Positions 16,902-25,509 of a DNA stretch of 36,582 bases are shown in pieces. Each line of letters starts with the position of its first letter. The stretch's first letter is position 1. Source of the stretch: Pseudomonadota bacterium (lineage in GTDB: Bacteria > Pseudomonadota > Gammaproteobacteria > Steroidobacterales > Steroidobacteraceae); contig JAEYXD010000153.1 in the NCBI GenBank assembly GCA_023428645.1, positions 1 to 36,582 of the forward strand, read 5' to 3'. The position numbers and the translations under genes were made by a program. The notes below the pieces were generated by a model, which had not been told where the DNA came from, did not search any database, and saw only the letters and a program-made list of their open reading frames with translations.

Positions 16902-19900
16902 TCAGGCGGCTTTCGCCTCCTGGCGCGCCGCCTCCAGCTGATCCGCCAGCCGCTTCTCCGACACCGGCAGCGCGGTCTTCAAGTCCTGTGCGAACAGCGA
17001 TACGCGAAACTCCTCGAGCATCCATTGCAGCCGCTCGACCTCCGGCCGAGGCTCGTGCCCCTTGTACGCCGCAAGCAACTGCTGCAGCGCCGCCGCGAAC
17101 GGCGCGATCTTGCTCATCGCCTCCGCATCCTTCTTCGCATTCCCCGGCGCGCGATCCAGCCGGCGATTGAGCGCCTTCAGATAGCGCACCTCATGCGGCC
17201 ATAGCGAACGCGGCACCCGGGCCGGGAATTCCTTCGGCAACAACACGCCCAGCTGCCGCTGCGCGTCGTCCGCAAGCGCCTTGAACGACGGATTCGACAA
17301 TTTCGCGAGCTTCTCGCGCGCCAGCCGCGCCTCTTTCAGGATGTCCACCGCATGGCTTGCGACACGATCGACGACCGCGCCGAAATCAGCGCGGCACCGA
17401 TCGAGCAGCGATTGGAACTCACCGGCGGACCGCGGTAGCGCGCCGCCACCCGCGAAGAAGCATTCGGCGAACACGCGCTCCGTCAGTCCCACCGCCAACG
17501 GCTTGTCGGTGCTGAATCCCTGCCCCAGCAGCACGAGCTCGCGAGTGTCCGCGAACCGCTTGCGCGCGTACTTGAATTGCTCGGGCAACGCGAGCGTCGC
17601 GAGCCGCAGGACGCCATCGTGCAGCCACGCATCCGCCTCGGCGCGGCTCTTCGCCTCCACCACCTCGACGCCATCGCCGCGATCGCGCAGCGTCGGATAC
17701 ACAGTGAACCGCAGGCCGCGCCGCTCGACGACCTGCTCCGTCGGCAGCGCGTCGAAATCCCAGCTGCGATGCGTCTTCGTCGCCGCGGCGACGCCCTGGA
17801 CAGGGCTCGCGGCGCGATCGCGAAGCGCGCGCCGCAGCGCGACGAGGTCTCGACCCTGCGCGATCTGCGCGCCCTGAAGATTCGCGACTCGAATGTTCAT
17901 ACGCAGATGCTCCGGAACGGCCAGATCCGTGAGCGCTTGCGGCTCGACGGCCGTTCCCGTGACGCGCGTCAGCCAGCGCGCCAACGCAGTGGGAAAGTCG
18001 AGCGCGGTCTCCAGCTCGTTGAGCGCACGCGCCGCGAACTCTGGCACCGGCACGACTGCCTTGCGCAAGTGCTTCGGCAACGCACGCAACGCGGCGGTCA
18101 CTTTCTCCAGCCGCCAGCCCGGCACGAGCCATGCGAGCTCCGCCGCGTTCAACTCGGGCACGAGCGGCTCGGGCACGGTGAGCGTGATGCCATCGTCGTC
18201 GGCGTTCGGCTCGAAACGATAGCTGAGCGGCAATGCATTGCCTGCGACTCGCAACACGTCGGGGTAATTTCCCGGATCGACCTCGGGCGCATCGCGGCGC
18301 ATGAGATCCGCGATCGTCATCGTCAACGCGGCGCCGTGCCGGCCTTGTGGCGATTTCAACCAGCGCTGCAGCGTCGCAATGGAGTTCACATCGGGCGCGA
18401 GGCGTGACACGTAGAACTCGACGATCGCGTTCTCGTCGACCAGGATGTCGCGTCGGCGAATCTTCGCCTCGAGCGCCTCCACTTCGTGGCGCAGGGCCCG
18501 ATTCGTATCCAGAAACTGCGCCTTGAAGTCGGTGTGACCCTCCACGAGCGCTTCGCGCACGAACATCTGCTGCGCTTGCCGTGGATCGACGGAGCCGAAG
18601 TTCACGCGCCGCCGCGACGCCAACGTGAGCCCATACAGCGTCGTGGACTCGAAGGCGGCGACGAAGCCGCGCTCGCGCACCCAATGGGGCTCGCTGTACG
18701 AGCGCTTCACTAGATGCGCGCCGGCCGCTTCGATCCATTGCGGCTCGACCGCCGCGACCATGCGCGCGTACAGGCGAGTCGTTTCCATGAGGCTCGCGGC
18801 GACGAGCCATTTGGGCGGGCGCGAGGCGAGCGGCGTGCCCGGCGCGACGACGAAGCGTGTCCCGCGCGCGCCCTCGTATTCGCGTCGCTCATCGAGAGTG
18901 CCAATGCCGCCCAGGAAGCCGGTGAGGATCGCCTGGTGCAAGTCGGCGTACTCCGCCGCGGCGGCGTTCGTCTTGAGCTCGAGATCCTCCGCCACCTCGC
19001 TCAATTGCCGATGCAGCTCCTTCCACTCGCGAAGCCGCACATACGACAAGAAATTCTCGCGGCACCACTTGCGCAACTGGTTCGCGGACAGCGCTTCCTG
19101 CTGCTCGTTGAACATCGCCCACAGCTTCAACACGGTGACGAAGTCGGAGCGCGGATCCGCGTAGGTGGCGTGGCGTTGGTCCGCCTGCTGCTGCGCGTCG
19201 GCGGGCCGCTCGCGCGGGTCCTGGCTGGCGAGAAACGCCGTGAGCACGAGCATCTCGGCGACGCAGCGATGGTGATTCGCCGCAATCAACATGCGCGCGA
19301 GCCGTGGGTCGACCGGAATCGACGCGATCTGCCGTCCCAGACTCGTCACGCGTCGCGACTCGTCGACCGCCTTCAATTCTTGCAGCAAGCGGTAACCATC
19401 GTTGATGAGACGCGTATCGGGCGGGTCGACGAACGGGAAGTCCTCGGGCTCGCCGAGACCGAGCGTCGCCATCTGCAGAATGACGCTTGCGAGATTCGTG
19501 CGCAGGATTTCGGGCGGTGTGAACAGCGGGCGATTCGCGAAGTCCGTTTCATCGAACAGCCGGATGCAAATACCGGGGCTCTCGCGACCGCACCGGCCCT
19601 TGCGCTGATCGGCGCTCGCCTGCGCGATCGGCTCGATCGGCAGCCGCTGCACCTTGCCGCGCACGCTGTAGCGGCTGATGCGCGCCAGGCCGGAATCGAT
19701 GACGTTGCGGATGCCCGGCACGGTCAACGAGGTCTCGGCGACGTTCGTCGCCAGCACGACGCGCCGCGCGCTATGCCCTTCGAACACCCGCTCCTGCTCG
19801 CGCGTCGACAGCCGGGCATACAGCGGCACGACTTCGGTGTGATGCAGCTTCGCCTTCGACAAGGCCTGGTCGACGTCGCGAATGTGCTTTTCGCCCGGCA

Positions 19901-20801
19901 GGAACACGAGCACATCGCCGCGATCGACCTGATCCAGCTCGCGCACGGCGGCGACGACGCCTTCGGCGAGCGTCAGCTCGTCCTCCGCCTCCTCGCCAAG
20001 CAACGGCCGATAGCGCACTTCGACCGGGTAGCTGCGCCCGGACACCTCGATGATCGGCGCGCCGCCGTAGAACTCCGCGAAGCGCTGCGGATCGATCGTG
20101 GCCGACGTGATGATGACGCGAAGCTCCGGCCGCTGCGGGAGAATGCGCTTCAGCACGCCGAGCAGGAAGTCGATATTGAGACTGCGCTCGTGCGCTTCGT
20201 CGATGATGAGCGTGTCGTACTTTCGCAGGAGCCGATCGTGCTCGAGCTCGCGCAGCAGGATGCCGTCGGTCATCAGCTTGACGCGCGTCTCCGGGCCGGT
20301 GCGATCGTTGAAGCGCACCTGGTAGCCGACGGCGCCGCCAACCGTCGTGCCGAGCTCTTGCGCGAGTCGATTCGCGAGCGCGCGCGCGGCGATGCGCCGC
20401 GGCTGCGTGTGCCCGATGAGGCCGAACGTGCCGCGCCCGGCGTCGATGCACAGCTTCGGCAATTGCGTGGTCTTGCCCGACCCGGTCGCGCCGCAGACGA
20501 CAATGAGCTGGTGTTCCGCCAGCGCCTTCGAGATCTCCTCGCGATGCGCGGTGATCGGCAGCGCCGGGTCGAATTCGAGCCTGAGCGGCAGTGCGCGCAG
20601 GCGCTCGACGGCGGCCTTCGATGCCTCGATCGACTCGCTCAATCTGGCCACGGCGGGCTCGAATTCCGGCCCATGCGATTTGCGCGCGAACAGCCGATCG
20701 AGCTCGCGCGAGAATCTCGCGCGATCCGCCAGGCGTGTGAGCGACAGTTGCTCTCGTAACGCGAGCAACGTCGCATTCGCGGTTTTCAGAGACACGGACA
20801 T
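16902..20801 (-). CDS. hrpA: ATP-dependent DEAH-box RNA helicase HrpA
   Basis: This 1299-residue DEAH helicase matches the length of E. coli HrpA (1300). Walker A GATGSGKTT is at 104-112, DEAH at 201-204 and the SAT motif (ITSATIDPQRF) near 234-245. Motif VI appears as QRKGRCGRESPG. The helicase-associated domain and the long HrpA-specific C-terminal region follow. Known roles include mRNA processing of fimbrial transcripts and rescue of stalled, collided ribosomes. Its ATG at 20801 is 87 nt downstream of the phoQ stop; that gap holds a 10-bp direct repeat (20843-20872). No frameshift is seen. Confidence 0.97.
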   Translation of the reverse strand: MSVSLKTANATLLALREQLSLTRLADRARFSRELDRLFARKSHGPEFEPAVARLSESIEASKAAVERLRALPLRLEFDPALPITAHREEISKALAEHQLIVVCGATGSGKTTQLPKLCIDAGRGTFGLIGHTQPRRIAARALANRLAQELGTTVGGAVGYQVRFNDRTGPETRVKLMTDGILLRELEHDRLLRKYDTLIIDEAHERSLNIDFLLGVLKRILPQRPELRVIITSATIDPQRFAEFYGGAPIIEVSGRSYPVEVRYRPLLGEEAEDELTLAEGVVAAVRELDQVDRGDVLVFLPGEKHIRDVDQALSKAKLHHTEVVPLYARLSTREQERVFEGHSARRVVLATNVAETSLTVPGIRNVIDSGLARISRYSVRGKVQRLPIEPIAQASADQRKGRCGRESPGICIRLFDETDFANRPLFTPPEILRTNLASVILQMATLGLGEPEDFPFVDPPDTRLINDGYRLLQELKAVDESRRVTSLGRQIASIPVDPRLARMLIAANHHRCVAEMLVLTAFLASQDPRERPADAQQQADQRHATYADPRSDFVTVLKLWAMFNEQQEALSANQLRKWCRENFLSYVRLREWKELHRQLSEVAEDLELKTNAAAAEYADLHQAILTGFLGGIGTLDERREYEGARGTRFVVAPGTPLASRPPKWLVAASLMETTRLYARMVAAVEPQWIEAAGAHLVKRSYSEPHWVRERGFVAAFESTTLYGLTLASRRRVNFGSVDPRQAQQMFVREALVEGHTDFKAQFLDTNRALRHEVEALEAKIRRRDILVDENAIVEFYVSRLAPDVNSIATLQRWLKSPQGRHGAALTMTIADLMRRDAPEVDPGNYPDVLRVAGNALPLSYRFEPNADDDGITLTVPEPLVPELNAAELAWLVPGWRLEKVTAALRALPKHLRKAVVPVPEFAARALNELETALDFPTALARWLTRVTGTAVEPQALTDLAVPEHLRMNIRVANLQGAQIAQGRDLVALRRALRDRAASPVQGVAAATKTHRSWDFDALPTEQVVERRGLRFTVYPTLRDRGDGVEVVEAKSRAEADAWLHDGVLRLATLALPEQFKYARKRFADTRELVLLGQGFSTDKPLAVGLTERVFAECFFAGGGALPRSAGEFQSLLDRCRADFGAVVDRVASHAVDILKEARLAREKLAKLSNPSFKALADDAQRQLGVLLPKEFPARVPRSLWPHEVRYLKALNRRLDRAPGNAKKDAEAMSKIAPFAAALQQLLAAYKGHEPRPEVERLQWMLEEFRVSLFAQDLKTALPVSEKRLADQLEAARQEAKAA

Positions 20802-20842
20802 GATCGAGACGACGGCGAATGGGGCGCGCAGATTACCTGAAG

Positions 20843-20872
20843 GCGCCTCAATCGGCGCCCGAGCGCCTCAAT
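20843..20872. repeat. 10-bp direct repeat at 20-bp period upstream of hrpA
   Basis: GCGCCTCAAT occurs at 20843-20852 and 20863-20872, exactly two helical turns apart, and the palindrome GGCGCC occurs twice (20842-20847, 20854-20859). This could be a regulator site for hrpA, or a phoQ 3' end structure. Confidence 0.4.
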
Positions 20873-20888
20873 TCAAGTGCGCGTGGCC

Positions 20889-22268
20889 TCAGGTGGGCGG
20901 CAAGCGCACTTCGATGCGCGCGCCCCCGAGCGACGACATCCCGATCTCGATCGTGCCGCCGTTCAAACCGACGAGCTCGCGAACGATCGACAAGCCAATG
21001 CCCTGCCCGCTCACGCGCTCGTCGAGCCGCGCACCGCGTTCCAAGACGTGCTCGCGCCGGGCTTCCGGGATGCCCGGGCCGTCGTCCTCGAACACCATCG
21101 CCAGGCCATCGCGACGGGCCGTCGGCGCCGACAATGTCGTGACTGTCAGCCGAATCTCACTGCGCGCCCACTTGAAGGCGTTGTCGAGCAAGTTGCCCGC
21201 GATCTCCTGCAGATCCTCACGGTCGCCGAAGAACAGCGCGTGCTCAGCAACGGTGAGCGTGCAGCGCAAATTGCGCTCGATGTACACCTTGAGCAGCGCG
21301 CCACGCAGTGCCTCCAGCGCTTCGGCCACATCGACGGGCGCCATGCCGAGGCCGGTGCCGCCCGATGCCGCCGCGCGCTTGAGCTGGTATTTCACGATGT
21401 CGTTCATGCGATCGACTTGCGTGTCCAACTGCGCCGCGACCGGCAAGTCGCGCACCTGCTCGCTCGACAGCAGATTGCGCATGACGGCGAGCGGCGTCTT
21501 GAAGCTGTGCGCGAGATTGCCCAGCGTGTTGCGGTAGCGGGCCAGGCGCTCGCGCTCGCCGCGCAAGAGCGTGTTCAAGTTCGTCGTCACGCCGAGCAGC
21601 TCGCGCGGGTAGCTCGTGCCGAGCTCGGTCAATTCGCCGACTTCGATCGCATTGATTTCCTTTTCGATCCGACGCAAGGGCGCCAACAGCCGACGCACGA
21701 GTATCGCGATCGCACCGAGCAGCAAGAGCATCAAGACACCGAACCAGCCGAAAAGCCGGCCGCGAAAGCCGTTCAATTGCGCGTAATACGGCCCGAGATC
21801 CTCGGCGACGCTGTAGACGAACGAGCGCGTGACGCCATTGTCGAACTGCCACTCCAGCCGCCGGCTCAGCGCGAGCACGTTCGAGCCGTCCGCGTTCGAG
21901 AGCTGGCCGAACAGAGGCTCGCCGTATTTTTCCGGCGTCGGGAAAGTGATGCCCGTGCCCGTCAACGAGATCGAGCGCCAGCTCGGGTAACCGTCGCTGC
22001 GCATGATTTCGCCGTAGAGGCCGGAGCCCGGCGTGTTGAAGCGCACCGTCGCATCGACGTGCTGCGGCGAAGGGCGCAGGCCGCCGCTCGAGTCCTCCTC
22101 GGACGCCGTGATCAGCGCGATCAACTGCACCTCGAGCCGCTCGCGCATCGCGGTGTGGGTGAGATCACGAAAGACATAGTCGAGCGCGAGGATCGTGATC
22201 CCGAAGAACAGGATCAACAGCACGCTCATCGACAGGAGCAGGCGGGTGCTTAGGGAGCGGGGGTGCAT
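20889..22268 (-). CDS. phoQ: Sensor histidine kinase, PhoQ-like
   Basis: This 459-residue inner-membrane kinase has transmembrane segments at about 11-30 and 174-191 enclosing a periplasmic sensor of about 140 residues, then HAMP. The H-box LAHSFKTPLAVM carries H254 and resembles PhoQ (THSLKTPLAV). The N-box NLLDNAFKWA is also close to PhoQ. EDDGPGI and GQGIGLSIV complete the ATP site. The partner phoP ends 100 nt upstream, and that gap holds a strong GC hairpin (22302-22326). PhoQ in enterics senses Mg2+, pH and cationic peptides. The periplasmic domain here is not obviously acidic in the same place, so the signal may differ. Confidence 0.88.
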   Translation of the reverse strand: MHPRSLSTRLLLSMSVLLILFFGITILALDYVFRDLTHTAMRERLEVQLIALITASEEDSSGGLRPSPQHVDATVRFNTPGSGLYGEIMRSDGYPSWRSISLTGTGITFPTPEKYGEPLFGQLSNADGSNVLALSRRLEWQFDNGVTRSFVYSVAEDLGPYYAQLNGFRGRLFGWFGVLMLLLLGAIAILVRRLLAPLRRIEKEINAIEVGELTELGTSYPRELLGVTTNLNTLLRGERERLARYRNTLGNLAHSFKTPLAVMRNLLSSEQVRDLPVAAQLDTQVDRMNDIVKYQLKRAAASGGTGLGMAPVDVAEALEALRGALLKVYIERNLRCTLTVAEHALFFGDREDLQEIAGNLLDNAFKWARSEIRLTVTTLSAPTARRDGLAMVFEDDGPGIPEARREHVLERGARLDERVSGQGIGLSIVRELVGLNGGTIEIGMSSLGGARIEVRLPPT

Positions 22269-22301
22269 TTAAGCATTTGAGAGAAAGACCCCCTCCCCTA
22301 A

Positions 22302-22326
22302 CCCTCCCCCGCTGCGCGGGGGAGGG
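22302..22326. repeat. Strong GC hairpin inside the phoP-phoQ gap
   Basis: CCCTCCCCCGC (22302-22312) and GCGGGGGAGGG (22316-22326) make a perfect 11-bp stem with a 3-nt loop. It is flanked by C-rich CCCCTCCCCTAACC, which looks like the CCCTCACCC-type dispersed repeats of GC-rich proteobacteria. It lies within an operon, between the phoP stop and the phoQ start, so it could lower phoQ expression relative to phoP or protect the upstream mRNA. Confidence 0.7.
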
Positions 22327-22368
22327 GGAGTTGGTTGAAGCCGTTCTTCGTTAGGAAGGCCTGCTTCC

Positions 22369-23049
22369 TCACGTGTCGCGCTGAAGCGCAAACCGATACC
22401 CGCGGCCGCGCAGCGTTTCGATCGGCTTGATCGTGTCGTCCGGATCGAGCTTGCGGCGCAGCCGCCCGATGAACACTTCGATGGTGTTGCTGTCGCGGTC
22501 GAAATCCTGCGCGTACAACCGCTCGGTGAGCTCGGTTTTCGAGATGACCTCGCCCGCGCGATGAATCAGGTACTCGAGAATGCGGTACTCGAAGCTCGTG
22601 AGCTCGACCCGCTTGTCGTGAACCGTGACGTCCTGGGTCCGCGGATCGAGTGCGACGGGACCGCACTTCAACACCGGCTGCGCCCAGCCGCCCGAGCGGC
22701 GCAGCAGCGCCTGCACGCGCGCCATCAGCTCTTCGAAATGAAATGGCTTCGCGACATAGTCGTCGGCGCCCGCCTGCAGACCCTCGACCTTGTCCTGCCA
22801 GCGATCGCGCGCCGTGAGGATCAGGATCGGATATGCCTTGCCCGCGGCACGCAGCTTCTTGATCAGATCGAGACCGGAAATCTTCGGTAAGCCGAGGTCG
22901 ACGATCGCGAGATCGAGCGCGTACTCGCGCCCGCAGTACAGCCCTTCCTCGCCGTCCGCCGCGGGATCGACGTTGAAGCCCGCGCCCTCGAGCTGCTCCA
23001 CGAGCGACTCGCGCAACGCCTGATCGTCTTCGACTAGCAGCAAACGCAT
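22369..23049 (-). CDS. phoP: Response regulator, PhoP-like (OmpR family)
   Basis: This 226-residue regulator has a receiver domain (1-115) with acidic D8 and D9, phospho-acceptor D51 (VDLGLP), T79 (LTAR) and K101 (KPF). A winged-helix DNA-binding domain follows (130-224, ending RGRGYRF). The stretches LPILILTARDRWQDKVEGLQ and GADDYVAKPFHFEELMARVQ are close to E. coli PhoP. The ATG at 23049 shares one base with the PepSY protein stop (TAATG), so translation is coupled. The frame extends 42 nt further upstream without a receiver-domain match. Confidence 0.93.
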   Translation of the reverse strand: MRLLLVEDDQALRESLVEQLEGAGFNVDPAADGEEGLYCGREYALDLAIVDLGLPKISGLDLIKKLRAAGKAYPILILTARDRWQDKVEGLQAGADDYVAKPFHFEELMARVQALLRRSGGWAQPVLKCGPVALDPRTQDVTVHDKRVELTSFEYRILEYLIHRAGEVISKTELTERLYAQDFDRDSNTIEVFIGRLRRKLDPDDTIKPIETLRGRGYRFALQRDT

Positions 23050-23345
23050 TAGTACGACCGCCCTGTTTCCGCATCGACGCGGACCTTCCACACCTTGCCG
23101 TCGGCATTCAGGAGGCGGATCTCGTAGACCCGGCGTCCGCCGTTGTTCACGACATCCGCTCTGACCGCCCGAGCGCGATATCTGCTCTCGACCATCCGCA
23201 CCGCATCGTCCAAGGAAATCCCGCCCGATTGCGAAGCGCGCTCACGGCTGCGCGGATCGACGAGGTTCTGAGCGGATGCCACGTTCGACACGAGCGTCGC
23301 TTGCGCGAGCATCAGGAGCACGGTGGCGATCAGACGTGGGTACAT
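23049..23345 (-). CDS. Periplasmic PepSY-domain protein
   Basis: This 98-residue protein has a signal peptide (cleavage probably after NVASA near residue 25) and one PepSY domain at about 43-98 (ISLDDAVRMVESRY, ending VRVDAETGRSY). Small PepSY proteins often precede PhoPQ-type two-component genes in Xanthomonas-like bacteria. They are thought to bind or inhibit periplasmic partners, but the partner is unproven. It is the first gene of the PepSY-phoP-phoQ operon, so a role in modulating the sensor is plausible. A 12-bp hairpin upstream isolates it from the glycine-zipper gene. Confidence 0.85.
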   Translation of the reverse strand: MYPRLIATVLLMLAQATLVSNVASAQNLVDPRSRERASQSGGISLDDAVRMVESRYRARAVRADVVNNGGRRVYEIRLLNADGKVWKVRVDAETGRSY

Positions 23346-23360
23346 GGACCTAGTGTACGT

Positions 23361-23390
23361 GCGGCAAGGGCGAAGTCACGCCCTTGCCGC
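23361..23390. terminator. Perfect 12-bp hairpin after the glycine-zipper gene
   Basis: GCGGCAAGGGCG (23361-23372) and CGCCCTTGCCGC (23379-23390) pair perfectly around a 6-nt loop, between the glycine-zipper gene stop and the PepSY gene start. No T-tract follows. It is a likely transcription boundary for the upstream gene, and it also lies close to the PepSY promoter. Confidence 0.6.
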
Positions 23391-23413
23391 TCTGGTTGAG
23401 GTCTTCAGCCGCG

Positions 23414-23980
23414 CTATTCCGCCGGTGCCACCGCGACCCGGACTCGCATCGTCGAGCCGGGGTCATGCGGCATCCGAGTCGTGAATTGCCGGCCGTTGTA
23501 CTCGTACGTTACGTGGTAGCCGTCGATGCGCTCTTCGAAATCGCTTTCATAACGTGTCGCGCAGCGCTCCACGACACGTTCCTCCACGACACCCGCCTTG
23601 CGACGGGCGCTGTCATAACCCACGCCCGAGCCGATCACGGCACCCGCGATCGTCGCCGCATCGTTGCCGCGGCCGCTGCCGAACTGGTGACCGATCACCC
23701 CGCCAATGATGCCGCCGAGCAGCGTGCGTCCGCCGACGGCCGGGTCAGAGATGTGCGGGCGGGATTCGACGACGCGCGTTTCATCCCAGCATTCGCGTCG
23801 CGGGGTCTCGACACGGATGCGACGTACGATCGGCTCGACGCGCACGACACGCGCCGTGTCGTACCCATCGTAAGAATCACGGTTGTGCCGTGAGTTCGAC
23901 CAGGGCGGCGGCGCCGCCAACGCCATCGTCGTCACCGTCAAGCCCGTCAGAACGATCAACGCACGAGCGATACGCATCAT
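23414..23980 (-). CDS. Glycine-zipper 2TM-domain envelope protein
   Basis: This protein of about 188 residues has a signal peptide (MRIARALIVLTGLTVTTMAL, cleavage near ALA-AP). A charged middle region follows, then a glycine-zipper 2TM domain (LLGGIIGGVIGHQFGSGRGN, then AGAVIGSGVGY) as in the 17-kDa antigen family, which inserts in the outer membrane or bridges the envelope. There is no lipobox cysteine. The C-terminal half has strand-rich segments ending VRVAVAPAE. Two adjacent ATGs (23980 and 23977) follow GGAGAAAC; the second has better spacing. It is 76 nt downstream of mazG. Confidence 0.82.
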   Translation of the reverse strand: MMRIARALIVLTGLTVTTMALAAPPPWSNSRHNRDSYDGYDTARVVRVEPIVRRIRVETPRRECWDETRVVESRPHISDPAVGGRTLLGGIIGGVIGHQFGSGRGNDAATIAGAVIGSGVGYDSARRKAGVVEERVVERCATRYESDFEERIDGYHVTYEYNGRQFTTRMPHDPGSTMRVRVAVAPAE

Positions 23981-24056
23981 GTTTCTCCGCACTCGGCGCT
24001 GAGATTTGCCGAGCGTGAGCGCGAGGCTAGGTCTGACGCTCTGAATGCAAACTGAA

Positions 24057-24836
24057 TCAGACGCCCCGTGCCTTCCCCTCATCCCAGAGCGCATCCATCT
24101 CCGCGAGCGACGCCTGCTCCGGCGTGCGACCCTGCTCACGCAGCCGTGCTTCCACATAACCGAAACGTCGCTCGAACTTCGCATTCGTCGTCCGCAGTGC
24201 CGTTTCCGGATCGACCCCCAGATAACGGCAGACATTGACGATGCAGAACAGCACATCACCGAGCTCCGCCGCGATCGCGGTGCGGTCGACCCCGTGTGCG
24301 ACTTCCGCCTTGAGCTCGCGCACTTCTTCCTCCACCTTCGCGAGCGCGCCGTTCACGTCGGGCCATTCGAAGCCGACTTGGGCCGCACGTTTGCCGAGCT
24401 TGTTCGCGCGCGTGAGCGCGGGCAGTGACACGGGCACGTCGGCGAGCACGCTCGCATGCTTGGCCGCACGCTCGCGGCGCTTCTGCTCCTCCCATGCGAC
24501 CGTTTGCGCCTCGGCGGACTCGACCGTCGCGTCGCCGAACACATGCGGATGGCGTCGCTCCATCTTGTCGCAGATCGCGGTGACGACGGCGTCGAAGTCG
24601 AACGCGCCCTGCTCGCGCGCCAGCTGCGCATGAAACACGACTTGAAACAACAGATCGCCCAATTCGTCCCGCAGGGCCTGCAGGTCATTGCGCTCGATCG
24701 TGTCGGCGACCTCGTACGCCTCCTCGATCGTGTAGGGCGCGATCGTCGCGAACGACTGCTGCAAATCCCACGGACAGCCGCGCTCGGGATCGCGCAGGCG
24801 AGACATGATTCGAAGCAAGCGATCGATGGACGACAT
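24057..24836 (-). CDS. mazG: Nucleoside triphosphate pyrophosphohydrolase MazG
   Basis: This 259-residue enzyme hydrolyses non-canonical or excess NTPs to NMP and pyrophosphate. It has two MazG repeats. The first carries the metal-binding motif IEEAYEV (E38, E39, E42) with ELGDLLFQVVFH (E58, D61). The second has EEEVRELKAE and ELGDVLFCIVN. The length matches E. coli MazG (263). There is no toxin-antitoxin mazEF next to it. It starts 19 nt after nudL, downstream of fumC, and so is part of a three-gene operon. Confidence 0.96.
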   Translation of the reverse strand: MSSIDRLLRIMSRLRDPERGCPWDLQQSFATIAPYTIEEAYEVADTIERNDLQALRDELGDLLFQVVFHAQLAREQGAFDFDAVVTAICDKMERRHPHVFGDATVESAEAQTVAWEEQKRRERAAKHASVLADVPVSLPALTRANKLGKRAAQVGFEWPDVNGALAKVEEEVRELKAEVAHGVDRTAIAAELGDVLFCIVNVCRYLGVDPETALRTTNAKFERRFGYVEARLREQGRTPEQASLAEMDALWDEGKARGV

Positions 24837-24855
24837 GGTGACTCGAGAATCGTGA

Positions 24856-25509
24856 CTAGGGCGTGGTCGGGGAATTCGCCGTCCGCAGCAGCCGGTACAG
24901 CGCCATCAATACTCCCGCTGTCGCGCCCCAGATGTTGTGCTCGCCATAGGGGATGTCGTGCAGGGTGAGCGGTACGTCGCCGAGCATGCGCTCACGCGAG
25001 CGATGGTTCGCGGCATCGAAAATGTGCGTGAGCGGCACCTCGAAGGTGCTCGCGACTTCCCGGTGATCCAATTTCAGCTCAAAGCCGGGCTGCACGAACG
25101 CGACGACCGGCGTGATCCAATATCCGGTCAGCACGAGGTGCGGGTCGAGATAGCCGACGAACCGCACGTGCTCGCGCGCCAAGCCGATCTCCTCCTCGGT
25201 CTCGCGCAATGCCGCATCGAGTGGACCGGCATCGCTCGCTTCGATACGCCCGCCGGGAAAGCTGATCTGACCCGGGTGATGTTTGAGATGCGTCGCGCGC
25301 TCCGTCAGCAGCACGGTGAGCCCGCTCGCATGGTCGACGATCGGCACGAGTACGGCCGCCGCGATCGGCGCTGCCGGAAAATACTGACGAATCGCACGAT
25401 CGGTTTCAGGCGACACGCCGGCGGGATACGCCATGCGCGAATCGACCGCCGGCCGCGTATTTTGCAGCCGCGCCTCGATCAGCCGCTTCAATTGCCCGGG
25501 GTCCGACAC
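24856..25509 (-). CDS. nudL: Nudix hydrolase, CoA pyrophosphatase NudL-like
   Basis: This 217-residue Nudix hydrolase carries the UPF0035/CoA signature LKHHPGQISFPGG just before the Nudix box (GGRIEASD at 86-93, then ALRETEEEIG at 100-109). Such enzymes split coenzyme A or its oxidised forms into acyl-phosphopantetheine and 3',5'-ADP. The start is GTG at 25509, directly abutting the fumC stop codon with no gap, so it is translated by coupling. No earlier start is possible without overlapping fumC further. Confidence 0.9.
   Translation of the reverse strand: MSDPGQLKRLIEARLQNTRPAVDSRMAYPAGVSPETDRAIRQYFPAAPIAAAVLVPIVDHASGLTVLLTERATHLKHHPGQISFPGGRIEASDAGPLDAALRETEEEIGLAREHVRFVGYLDPHLVLTGYWITPVVAFVQPGFELKLDHREVASTFEVPLTHIFDAANHRSRERMLGDVPLTLHDIPYGEHNIWGATAGVLMALYRLLRTANSPTTP

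Noticed and set aside
18714..20759. A 681-codon open frame antisense to hrpA
   Set aside because: Same reason: GC-driven shadow with no domain or start signal.
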